Origin: JAJRZL01 sp964557855
GTDB lineage: Bacteria > Zixibacteria > MSB-5A5 > GN15 > FEB-12
Length of the DNA stretch: 64,000 nt
Assembly (NCBI GenBank): GCA_964557855.1
Contig: CAZLBP010000009.1
Coordinates: 1-64,000 of the forward strand
Direction of reading: 5' to 3'
The translations under genes were made by a program, and so were the position numbers. Positions 44,565 through 52,233 of the stretch are shown piece by piece (position 1 is the stretch's first letter; the number at the start of each line of letters is the position of its first letter). The notes under the pieces are model-generated. The model was not told the origin of the DNA and ran no database searches. It was given only the letters and a program-made list of their open reading frames with translations.

Positions 44565-45434
44565 CTAGAAGAGCGGCATGCCTCTGCTGGGAGTGAAGGC
44601 GTAATACAGTCTAATGCGCCGGTTTTCACCTGTTCCTTCAAACCCCAGAACATGGAGAAGGGCGGAATAGCCGTCCGCTGTGACAACCCATACCCAATCG
44701 CCTGTGTCCACTTCGACCCGGTCCGCTTCGGGAAATGTGCTGAGCGTCAACACCTTCGTTGACACTTCCTCGAAATCGCCGGAGAACGGTAACACTTCGA
44801 ATCTGCTTTCTCGCAGGAAGCCGTCCAGGCGAGTGGGTGAAGCCAGGAAGTGATCGCCGTTGCTACTGTAATAATACAGGTCATTTTCGACTCCGTCGGC
44901 ACGGACAACGTGTTCTTCCATAAAAGAGAAACCATCCTGGTCCGAGCTGTATCTCTGACTCAGTACCAGTTCCCCGCGCGGCCCGCATATGGCCACCAAC
45001 TCCCGAGACGGTTTTGATTCCGACTGATCGGCGAACACAGTTCTAACCGATACGAAATACGGAACGCCGTTTTTCAAGCCCTCGGCTTCATATCGCTCGA
45101 TCTCGTCTTCCGGATTCAGATCACCCGGGAACACCGGGTGGTTGTGGGGCTCGACGGAATCCGGCCAATTGGAATCCGGATACTGGCCGGCCAATGATTC
45201 TTCTGTGATATAGATATTGTATCCCGATTTCAACCTCTGATCACAATTTACTCTAAAGCTGACGACCATTGAGTGATTGTCGACTTCGACGCTCACCAGG
45301 TTTGGAACGCACGAAGGCCACTGGCGAATCGGTTCCGGTTTCTGGGCACAGTTGCCCAGATATAAGATTGCCATCAGCAAAAGAAGGACTACTGTTCCGT
45401 AAACAACTCTATATCCGGCAGAAACGTGATACAA
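44565..45434 (-). CDS. Putative lipoprotein with FN3-like domain
   Basis: A 289-residue exported protein. The hydrophobic segment 13-26 (GTVVLLLLMAILYL) is followed by GNC, a possible but atypical lipobox with Cys29. Residues about 45-150 look like an FN3 fold (VVSFRVNCDQRLKSGYNIYI, then GLKNGVPYFVSVRTVFADQSES). The C-terminal half is beta-rich and unassigned (DWVWVVTADGYSALLHVLG). The start is a TTG, supported by GAAAGGTG at 8 bases and the lack of any other start before the hydrophobic segment. It is transcribed divergently from the transporter genes. Function unknown. Confidence 0.7.
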   Translation of the reverse strand: MYHVSAGYRVVYGTVVLLLLMAILYLGNCAQKPEPIRQWPSCVPNLVSVEVDNHSMVVSFRVNCDQRLKSGYNIYITEESLAGQYPDSNWPDSVEPHNHPVFPGDLNPEDEIERYEAEGLKNGVPYFVSVRTVFADQSESKPSRELVAICGPRGELVLSQRYSSDQDGFSFMEEHVVRADGVENDLYYYSSNGDHFLASPTRLDGFLRESRFEVLPFSGDFEEVSTKVLTLSTFPEADRVEVDTGDWVWVVTADGYSALLHVLGFEGTGENRRIRLYYAFTPSRGMPLF

Positions 45435-45668
45435 TCTGCGACACCTTTCTATACCTGAATCTCCAGACGTCTTGTCATGCCATGCATGAATCGATTAGAT
45501 AGGGCGTGATTCCGTCCGAGTCAACGACATAAACGGACCCGGGAGACATCCACAACAAGTCAAATCCCTTTTTCCCTTGTACCCGTAAGAACTACGGCTT
45601 ACTATATCTTCGATAATCAAGCATATCGGAGAGCCTTTGACTATAAATCAGATAAGCCATAGTGACCA

Positions 45669-46445
45669 ATGATTCAACTCCACAATGTCAGCAAGAAATA
45701 CAGCCTCACAGCCGCCCCGGCTGTCGACGCCATCTCGTTTGAGGTTGGATCGGGCGAGCTGGTAGCCCTTGTCGGTGAATCCGGGTGCGGCAAGACAACA
45801 ACACTGAAGATGATCAACCGGCTGACCGAACTGTCTTCCGGCACCATTACAATCGACGGTGAAGACATAATGAACGCCGATCCGGTGTCACTCCGACGCC
45901 GGATTGGCTATGTCTTTCAAGAAATAGGGCTCTTTCCGCACCTGACGATAACCGAGAACATCGGCCTGGTACCCAAGCTCCTGGGGTGGCCGAAGGCCAG
46001 GATCAAGTTGCGTTCCGAGGAGCTGTTGCAACTCACCGGTCTCGATCCCGGTGAATTCTCCGATCGATTGCCGGCCGATCTGTCGGGCGGACAGAGACAA
46101 CGAGTGGGTGTCGCCCGTGCCCTGGCGGCCGAACCCCGGCTTATGCTGATGGACGAGCCGTTCGGCGCCCTCGACCCGATCACCCGTACCGACCTGCAGG
46201 AGGAGTTCAAACAGCTTCAGGAAAAACTGCACTTGACCGTAGTACTGGTGACACACGACATGATGGAGGCTTTGATTCTGGCCGACAGGATCTTCGTGAT
46301 GGAAGGCGGTAAAATCATCGCTCGCGGGTCGCCGCAAGAGCTGTTAACCGGCTCGGTGCACCCCTATGCCAGGAAACTCCTGGAGACACCGAGAAGACAA
46401 GCCAAACAATTGGCGGATATTGTGCCGCCCGAGAGTTTGAAATGA
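45669..46445 (+). CDS. egtV: ABC transporter ATPase, OpuCA/EgtV-like
   Basis: A 258-residue ATPase of the quaternary-amine/OpuC family. Walker A is GESGCGKTT (36-44), the signature is DLSGGQRQRVGVARAL, Walker B is RLMLMDEPFGALDP and the switch His is in VTHDMMEAL. It ends soon after the core and lacks the CBS pair found in many OpuCA proteins. It overlaps the permease-binding-protein fusion by 4 bases, and egtB and egtD follow on the same strand. Family members import betaine, choline or ergothioneine. The neighbourhood favours ergothioneine and the EgtUV system, hence the symbol, which is inference. Confidence 0.85.
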   Translation: MIQLHNVSKKYSLTAAPAVDAISFEVGSGELVALVGESGCGKTTTLKMINRLTELSSGTITIDGEDIMNADPVSLRRRIGYVFQEIGLFPHLTITENIGLVPKLLGWPKARIKLRSEELLQLTGLDPGEFSDRLPADLSGGQRQRVGVARALAAEPRLMLMDEPFGALDPITRTDLQEEFKQLQEKLHLTVVLVTHDMMEALILADRIFVMEGGKIIARGSPQELLTGSVHPYARKLLETPRRQAKQLADIVPPESLK

Positions 46446-47956
46446 CGGCAGATGCCATATCGCAGCAGCTCGACTACCTGCCTCTTTACTTAAGCAGTCA
46501 CCTCTTGTTGACTCTACTTGCGCTTTTGATCGGCATTCTCATTTGCCTGCCGCTCGGATGTATCGTAACTCGAATTAAGTCGCTGCAGTGGCCCGTATTG
46601 ACCGCAGCCGGAATACTCCAGACAGTTCCGGGAATTGCGCTGCTGGCTTTGATGGTGCCTCTACTGGGTACCATCGGTTTCCTGCCGGCGTTGGTGGCGC
46701 TGGTGATTTACAGTTTTCTGCCGATCCTGCGAAATACCGCCACCGGGATCATGGGCATAGACCCGGCAATCCGGGAAGCAGCCATCGGTATCGGTATGAC
46801 TGACCTGCAACTGCTGTTCAAAGTGGAACTGCCGCTGTCTTTGCCCATAATCATCGCCGGCATTCGCACTGCCGCCGTCTGGGTCGTCGGTACGGCCACG
46901 CTGGCTACCCCGGTCGGAGCCACCAGCCTCGGGAACTACATCTTCAGCGGCCTCCAGACCCAGAATCTGGCAGCCGTCGTGACCGGCTGCATCGCCGCGG
47001 CCGGACTGGCCATTATACTGGATCAACTTATCCGGCTGGTAGAAATCTCCACCATGAAGAGAAACCTGCCGCTGGGACTGACGGCAACGGCCATCATTCT
47101 GCTGCTTTTTGCAGGCGGGCTGACTTCACGGACCTTCACCGGCGCCACCGAGGTTAACGGCCGCGTTGTCGTCGGCTCCAAGCCGTTTACGGAGCAATAC
47201 ATCCTGGCCGAGCTAATTACCCATCAACTCGAAGAAGCCGATTACCGGGCGGATAAACGGTCCGGCATGGGCTCACTCATTCTATATGAGGCGCTGGCAC
47301 AAAGCGATATCGACTGCTACGTCGATTACACCGGCACCATTTGGACGAATGTCATGAAACGCTCGGATATCGTCTCACGGCAGCAGATGTTGTCTGATAT
47401 TACGTCCTGGTTAGTGGAGAATCATCAGATTACCTGTCTCGGCGCCCTGGGCTTCGAGAACACGTACGCGCTGGCCGTACGAAGAAAGACGGCCGTAAAA
47501 TATGACCTGAAGAGTATCGCTGACCTGTCCGGAACGGCGGCGAAATTGACCATAGGGAGCGACTACGAGTTCTTCTCCCGGCCGGAGTGGCAGGCCCTCA
47601 AAGAGACGTACGGTCTCGGGTTTCAGGAGCAGCGCACGTTTGATCCGAGTCTCATGTATCCTGCCATTGCTCGTGGCGATGTGGATGTCATCTCAGCCTA
47701 TTCCACCGACGGCCGCATAGTGGATTTCGATTTGGTCGTCCTGGAAGACCCGCTGCAGGCTTTGCCGCCGTACGACGCGGTGCTGCTCCTTTCACCGGAA
47801 GCCGCCCGGGACACGGTGCTGCGATCGGCTCTGTCAGAATTGACGAAACAAATCAGCGACAACGAAATGCGTTTCGCGAATAAGCTGGTCGACGTGGATG
47901 GTTTGCCGATCGACAGCGCGGCCCGCTATCTTAAAGCCATGACAGGAAACCGGTAA
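46442..47956 (+). CDS. egtU: ABC permease fused to substrate-binding domain, EgtU-like
   Basis: A 504-residue fusion. Residues 1-205 are an OpuCB-type permease with about 5-6 helices and the EAA-like loop (IREAAIGIGMTDLQLLFKVELP). A further helix near 212-228 (LGLTATAIILLLFAGG) leads to an extracytoplasmic binding domain of the OpuCC type (VVVGSKPFTEQYILAELI, then IDCYVDYTGTIWTNVM). Fused permease-receptor proteins of this kind include the ergothioneine importer EgtU as well as choline/betaine systems. The directly following egtB-egtD pair is strong contextual support for ergothioneine. Binding-pocket residues would have to be compared to settle it. It is coupled to the ATPase gene by an ATGA overlap. 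Confidence 0.85.
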   Translation: MTADAISQQLDYLPLYLSSHLLLTLLALLIGILICLPLGCIVTRIKSLQWPVLTAAGILQTVPGIALLALMVPLLGTIGFLPALVALVIYSFLPILRNTATGIMGIDPAIREAAIGIGMTDLQLLFKVELPLSLPIIIAGIRTAAVWVVGTATLATPVGATSLGNYIFSGLQTQNLAAVVTGCIAAAGLAIILDQLIRLVEISTMKRNLPLGLTATAIILLLFAGGLTSRTFTGATEVNGRVVVGSKPFTEQYILAELITHQLEEADYRADKRSGMGSLILYEALAQSDIDCYVDYTGTIWTNVMKRSDIVSRQQMLSDITSWLVENHQITCLGALGFENTYALAVRRKTAVKYDLKSIADLSGTAAKLTIGSDYEFFSRPEWQALKETYGLGFQEQRTFDPSLMYPAIARGDVDVISAYSTDGRIVDFDLVVLEDPLQALPPYDAVLLLSPEAARDTVLRSALSELTKQISDNEMRFANKLVDVDGLPIDSAARYLKAMTGNR

Positions 47957-48088
47957 CCAAAAAACACGGAACCCGCCGGCCGGGGACTTGTTCTTACCTG
48001 TAAACAGCGTGGGATAAAGGACAAATTTAACCTGTATTGCCGATTTTTAACATATCAGATTCGTATTTGACATACCTGGGAAGTACAT

Positions 48089-49351
48089 ATGGATAGATCA
48101 GAGCTAATCGATGCCTTTCGCCGTGTCAGAGAACAAAGTGAGACCCTGTGCGAGCCTCTTGAGACGGAGGACTTCGTCATTCAGACCATCGACGACGTCA
48201 GTCCTCCCAAATGGCACCTCGGACACACCGCCTGGTTCTTCGAAAGAGTCGTCCTCCAGCAGTTCCAGCCCGACTACAGGCCGATTGACGATCGGTACTA
48301 TTACATATTCAACTCGTACTATGAATCCTTCGGCGAGCGAGTGCTGAGAAACCTCCGCGGTACTATCTCCCGCCCAACCGTACCCGAAGTCCTGGACTAT
48401 CGACGAAGAGTAACGGAGCGCATGGTCGAGCTGATCAATTCCGTAAGCGAAAGCCAGTATTCTAAATTTGAGCAGTTGGTGGTATTGGGGATGAATCACG
48501 AACAGCAACACCAGGAGCTGTTTGTCACCGACATTAAACACATTTTCTCGCAGAATCCGTTGTATCCCGTGTACATGCAGCGTGAAGTTGTGCCCGAAAA
48601 CAGTTCTCGACCCGCGATAAAGTTCATCCCCTTCGAAGGCGGGGTGTTCGAGATCGGCGCCAACGGCAACGGGTTCGCTTACGACAATGAATACCCTCGC
48701 CACAAGACCCTCCTCAACGACTTCAGCCTGAGCAATCGCCTGGTAACTTGCGGTGAATACCTGGAGTTCATCAAGGACAAGGGCTATGAAAACCATCACC
48801 TCTGGCTGTCGGATGCCTGGGCCGTTATTGAGGACGAGAATTGGCGACACCCGTTGTACTGGCAACCCACAGATAACGGCTGGCAAATCATGACCCTCTC
48901 GGGGCTGAGACCGCTTGATCTTCAGGAGCCGGTTTGTCACGTGAGCTTTTACGAGGCGGCCGCCTACGCCCGGTGGGCTGACAAGCGCCTGCCGACCGAA
49001 GCCGAATGGGAAGTTGCCTCGCAAAAAGCACAACATATTCCCGGTAATCTGCTCGACGACAGTACTTTTCATCCCACCGCCAAGAACGGAGACCCGAACT
49101 TGAAAAACGATACTATTCAATCTCTGGTGGGTGATGTCTGGGAGTGGACGAACAGCGCCTATCTGCCTTACCCCGGCTACCGGCAAACGAAGGACGCGTT
49201 GGGTGAATATAACGGCAAATTCATGAGCAACCAGATGGTACTCCGCGGCGGATCCTGCGCCACACCGCGCGACCATATCCGCACCTCGTATCGCAACTTC
49301 TTTCAACCGGAAAAGCGCTGGCAGTTCACGGGCATCCGGTTGGCGGAATAG
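48089..49351 (+). CDS. egtB: Ergothioneine biosynthesis protein EgtB (sulfoxide synthase)
   Basis: A 420-residue non-haem iron enzyme. It joins trimethylhistidine (hercynine) and a thiol donor with oxygen to give a sulfoxide. The N-terminal DinB-like domain carries the iron ligands: His in WHLGHTAWFFE and the HX3HXE motif in NHEQQHQEL. The C-terminal FGE-sulfatase-type domain ends RGGSCATPRDHIRTSYRNFF and FTGIRLAE. No egtA or egtC is nearby, so it may use cysteine directly rather than gamma-glutamylcysteine; this cannot be settled from sequence alone. GGGAAG precedes the ATG. The egtD gene begins 5 bases after its stop. Confidence 0.93.
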   Translation: MDRSELIDAFRRVREQSETLCEPLETEDFVIQTIDDVSPPKWHLGHTAWFFERVVLQQFQPDYRPIDDRYYYIFNSYYESFGERVLRNLRGTISRPTVPEVLDYRRRVTERMVELINSVSESQYSKFEQLVVLGMNHEQQHQELFVTDIKHIFSQNPLYPVYMQREVVPENSSRPAIKFIPFEGGVFEIGANGNGFAYDNEYPRHKTLLNDFSLSNRLVTCGEYLEFIKDKGYENHHLWLSDAWAVIEDENWRHPLYWQPTDNGWQIMTLSGLRPLDLQEPVCHVSFYEAAAYARWADKRLPTEAEWEVASQKAQHIPGNLLDDSTFHPTAKNGDPNLKNDTIQSLVGDVWEWTNSAYLPYPGYRQTKDALGEYNGKFMSNQMVLRGGSCATPRDHIRTSYRNFFQPEKRWQFTGIRLAE

Positions 49352-49356
49352 AGTGC

Positions 49357-50388
49357 ATGACGGATATAAACATGCCACAGAGCATTCAAATCGTCAATCG
49401 GCAGGACTCTCGAGTACATTACGATGACAAGGATGAGTTTGCTCTCGACGTATTGGTCGGACTATCCGAAACCCGCAAGGCTATTCCGTCCAAGTACCTT
49501 TACGATGCCGAGGGGAGCCGCCTCTTCAACAAGATAACCGAACTTCCTGAATACTATGTCACCCAATGCGAGATTGACAGTCTGAACAGGAACAAGGACG
49601 CTATCGCTCAGTCAGTTTCGGAATCGTCATTCAACCTGGTCGAATTTGGCCCCGGCAACGGCAGCAAAACCAGGATTTTGCTGGAGCATTTTCTCAAGCT
49701 TGAACAAGACTTTCAATATGTGCCGATAGACATATCGCTGGCGGCCATCGAAGAACTGGCCGAAGATGTCGGAGCGCGCTTTCCCGATCTGCATTTGACC
49801 GGGCTGGTTTCCGACTATTTCACCGGCATCGGCTGGTTAAGCGCCCGGCAGTCCAGGCGCAATCTGGTACTTTTCCTGGGCTCGAATATCGGCAATTTCA
49901 GCCACGCCAAAGCTCGTTTCTTCCTCCGCAATCTCTGGAACTGCCTGAACAACGGTGATATCGCTATAATCGGCTTCGATCTCAAGAAAGACATCGAGTT
50001 ACTGCTCGATGCTTACAATGACTCGCAGGGGGTTACGGCCGCCTTCAACCTGAATGTCCTCAAACGGATCAACAGGGAGTTGGGCGGGGACTTTGACGTA
50101 TCGAAGTTTCGTCATTTCGGCACATACGACGTCTTCAGCGGCGCCATGGAGAGCTACCTGGTCAGTCTGGAGCAGCAGGACGTTTTTGTGGAGGCAATCG
50201 GTCGGTCTTTCACGTTCCGTCCCTGGGAACCGATTCATATCGAATATTCGTACAAGTACCTCGAGTCCGATATCGATATTCTGGCAAAAGAGACCGGCTT
50301 CAAAGTCAAGGAACACTTGTTTGACTCCAAATGCGCGTTTGTGGATTCGGTCTGGGAGGTCGTCAAAACCAATTCAAAGTCCCAATAA
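49357..50388 (+). CDS. egtD: Histidine N-alpha-methyltransferase EgtD
   Basis: A 343-residue SAM-dependent enzyme that trimethylates histidine to hercynine, the first step of ergothioneine synthesis. The opening KYLYDAEGSRLFNKITELPEY is the family hallmark. LVEFGPGNGSKTRILLEHFL is the SAM-binding loop and LVLFLGSNIGNF a second conserved line. Length matches the family. It lies directly after egtB; the PLP lyase for the last step (EgtE) is not in the window and may be a general enzyme encoded elsewhere. ATG 49357 and ATG 49372 are both possible starts. It converges with the antiporter gene, 20 bases away. Confidence 0.94.
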   Translation: MTDINMPQSIQIVNRQDSRVHYDDKDEFALDVLVGLSETRKAIPSKYLYDAEGSRLFNKITELPEYYVTQCEIDSLNRNKDAIAQSVSESSFNLVEFGPGNGSKTRILLEHFLKLEQDFQYVPIDISLAAIEELAEDVGARFPDLHLTGLVSDYFTGIGWLSARQSRRNLVLFLGSNIGNFSHAKARFFLRNLWNCLNNGDIAIIGFDLKKDIELLLDAYNDSQGVTAAFNLNVLKRINRELGGDFDVSKFRHFGTYDVFSGAMESYLVSLEQQDVFVEAIGRSFTFRPWEPIHIEYSYKYLESDIDILAKETGFKVKEHLFDSKCAFVDSVWEVVKTNSKSQ

Positions 50389-50408
50389 TGCCTAATCACG
50401 GGTAGTGC

Positions 50409-51572
50409 TCATTCCTTCAAATAGACCTCATTGGCCCGCGAAAGACTCCACTTCGTCAGAAAAGGTCCGATCCCTTCGTAGATAATTACGGATGACAGTA
50501 TAACTGTGGAGACGATGCGCCCGATGTCCGGGTGCAGTGCCGTCAAAGTCAGAGCCATCCCGATCGCTACTCCGGCCTGTGGTAAAAGCGCCAATCCCAG
50601 GTTCTTGGTTACCGCCTCTGCCATGTCGGATTTTCTACCTGCGAAATAGACTCCCAGGTATTTGCCCACCGGTCTCGCTATCAGATAACCGACTCCGATT
50701 ATCCCCAGATGCGCCAGTTGGTCCAGGTGCAAACTGGCTCCGGACAAAACGAAGAAGGCAATATAGAAGGGCATCTCCGTCTGCCGCAGCTCGGCGTAGA
50801 CGAGTCGATGCATCATGGAAATGTTGTTCGTTACGGCGCCGATAACCAGACACACCATCAGATACGATATACCCAGTGTCTTGGCCAGACCGATACCGAC
50901 CAGAAGCCCGCTTATGATAACCAGCAGCAACTCCGACAGATCATCGATTTTCTGTTCCCACCAGGCAATGACGGCTGCTATGGCGCCGCCGATGACAATG
51001 GCCAGGAGCAGTTCCTTGGCCAGGCTCAGAGCAGCCGCTGCGAACGAATCACCCATGACAATTGAGTATACCGCCAAGACCAAACGGAACACGATCAGAC
51101 ACATGGTGTTGTTGATACCCACGACGGCCAGAAGCGTCTCCGTAAGTGGTCCTCGGGCACCGTATTCACGAATAACAAGCAGCGTCACTCCCGGCGCGGT
51201 GGCAATGCCGACGGCGCCCAGGAACAAAGACACGGCCACGTCAGCCGTGATAAGAAAGCAGACGACGGCTACCAGAATAAAAGCGCCGAAACTCTCGGCC
51301 AGGGAAACAAAAATCACTTTCTTGCCCATGGCTTTGAGGTGGTGCCACTCGATTTCACCGCCGATAGCGAACAGAATCAGTCCCAGTGCTATGTCGTTGA
51401 TAAGATGAATGCCGGCCAATGTTTCGGAGGAGATCAGGCCCAGCACCGACGGTCCCACCGCCAGGCCGGTGAGCATGTAGCCGGTTACTCGAGGAATACT
51501 TATGCGGTGGGACAGTTTCCCGCCCAGTATCCCCAGCAGGATAATTATCCCGACACTTAACAGCTCATACAT
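50409..51572 (-). CDS. Cation/proton antiporter, CPA2 family
   Basis: A 387-residue membrane protein with about 11-13 helices. The opening GKLSHRISIPRVTGYMLTGLAVGP is the classical first-hairpin motif of the CPA2 (KefB/NapA-like) group, and GLILFAIGGEIEW and ATAPGVTLLVIREYGARGP follow. It has no C-terminal TrkA-N or USP domain, unlike KefB/C. It would exchange Na+ or K+ for H+. GAGGT is placed 10 bases before the ATG, and the gene has a near-consensus promoter of its own. Confidence 0.9.
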   Translation of the reverse strand: MYELLSVGIIILLGILGGKLSHRISIPRVTGYMLTGLAVGPSVLGLISSETLAGIHLINDIALGLILFAIGGEIEWHHLKAMGKKVIFVSLAESFGAFILVAVVCFLITADVAVSLFLGAVGIATAPGVTLLVIREYGARGPLTETLLAVVGINNTMCLIVFRLVLAVYSIVMGDSFAAAALSLAKELLLAIVIGGAIAAVIAWWEQKIDDLSELLLVIISGLLVGIGLAKTLGISYLMVCLVIGAVTNNISMMHRLVYAELRQTEMPFYIAFFVLSGASLHLDQLAHLGIIGVGYLIARPVGKYLGVYFAGRKSDMAEAVTKNLGLALLPQAGVAIGMALTLTALHPDIGRIVSTVILSSVIIYEGIGPFLTKWSLSRANEVYLKE

Positions 51573-51613
51573 CTACCGGCGTACCTCATGTCGATTTGAG
51601 ACCAATTCCGTAT

Positions 51614-51642
51614 ATCATATTCCAGAGACAGGCCGGTGTCAA
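51614..51642 (-). promoter_or_regulatory. Near-consensus promoter of the antiporter gene
   Basis: On the minus strand TTGACA (51642-51637) and TATGAT (51619-51614) are spaced by 17 bases. Transcription would start near 51607, about 35 bases before the ATG. Confidence 0.72.
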
Positions 51643-51759
51643 CCGGGCTGCCGTCATATTTAGTGGTTGTGCCGGGACGATTACGTCACTTTCCTTGTGA
51701 GCGCTCCAATGTACGATTCAGCTACGATGATTCGGTCACTTATCTATTCGCTGTCCGGC

Positions 51760-52143
51760 TCAGGTGATCGGTTTATAGATAATGATAACCGGTATAGCCG
51801 CCGTACTCGTCGTTGATATCGACGCCAAAGATTTCTTGCCTTCGGACTTCTTGTGTTTGCAGGTTACGTAGTATGAATACGAGCCGTGAAATACATTCTT
51901 GACCTGAAGTATCTTCTGCCCGTTATCGGGAAGTTCGATCTCAGAGGTATCGAACACGGACTTCTCCGAGAATTGCACGAGTACCGTGTCCAGGGTCAAA
52001 TTCTGAAAGACGACAACGTCCCCTATACCGGCCAACAATTTCTCCGGTACCACTTCACAAATGCTGCCTGTCTTGACAATGGCAACCACGTGTTTGTTGC
52101 CGATTTGGTCACCTCCCTGGGGGCTCCTTCGCGTTTGTGGCAT
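51760..52143 (-). CDS. Small beta-rich protein, possibly cupredoxin-like, function unknown
   Basis: A 127-residue protein without signal peptide. Strand-like text AIVKTGSICEVVPEKLLAGIG and DVVVFQNLTLDTVLVQFSE suggests a beta-sandwich. The segment HGSYSYYVTCKHKKSEGKK resembles the ligand loop of cupredoxins in layout (Cys-x-His), but a full copper site is not evident. The C-terminus is hydrophobic (TAAIPVIIIYKP). AGGAGG, 9 bases before the ATG, gives a strong start. It lies 90 bases downstream of the Ser/Thr kinase gene on the same strand and may be cotranscribed with it. Confidence 0.7.
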   Translation of the reverse strand: MPQTRRSPQGGDQIGNKHVVAIVKTGSICEVVPEKLLAGIGDVVVFQNLTLDTVLVQFSEKSVFDTSEIELPDNGQKILQVKNVFHGSYSYYVTCKHKKSEGKKSLASISTTSTAAIPVIIIYKPIT

Positions 52144-52233
52144 GATCTAGGTCCTCCTGTCTCTCCTGGTAGCTCTGATTAGTATTTGGCCCCCAATGTA
52201 AAGAAAGACCATGACTGCCGAAAGCTGTTTTTC

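Noticed and set aside
45669..47956. Plain choline/glycine-betaine importer annotation
   Set aside because: It fits the family but ignores the adjacent egtB-egtD pair; kept as the alternative to an ergothioneine importer.
48104..49378. 424-codon open frame antisense to egtB
   Set aside because: It mirrors a gene with full EgtB motifs; its own translation shows no family features and is a codon-bias shadow.
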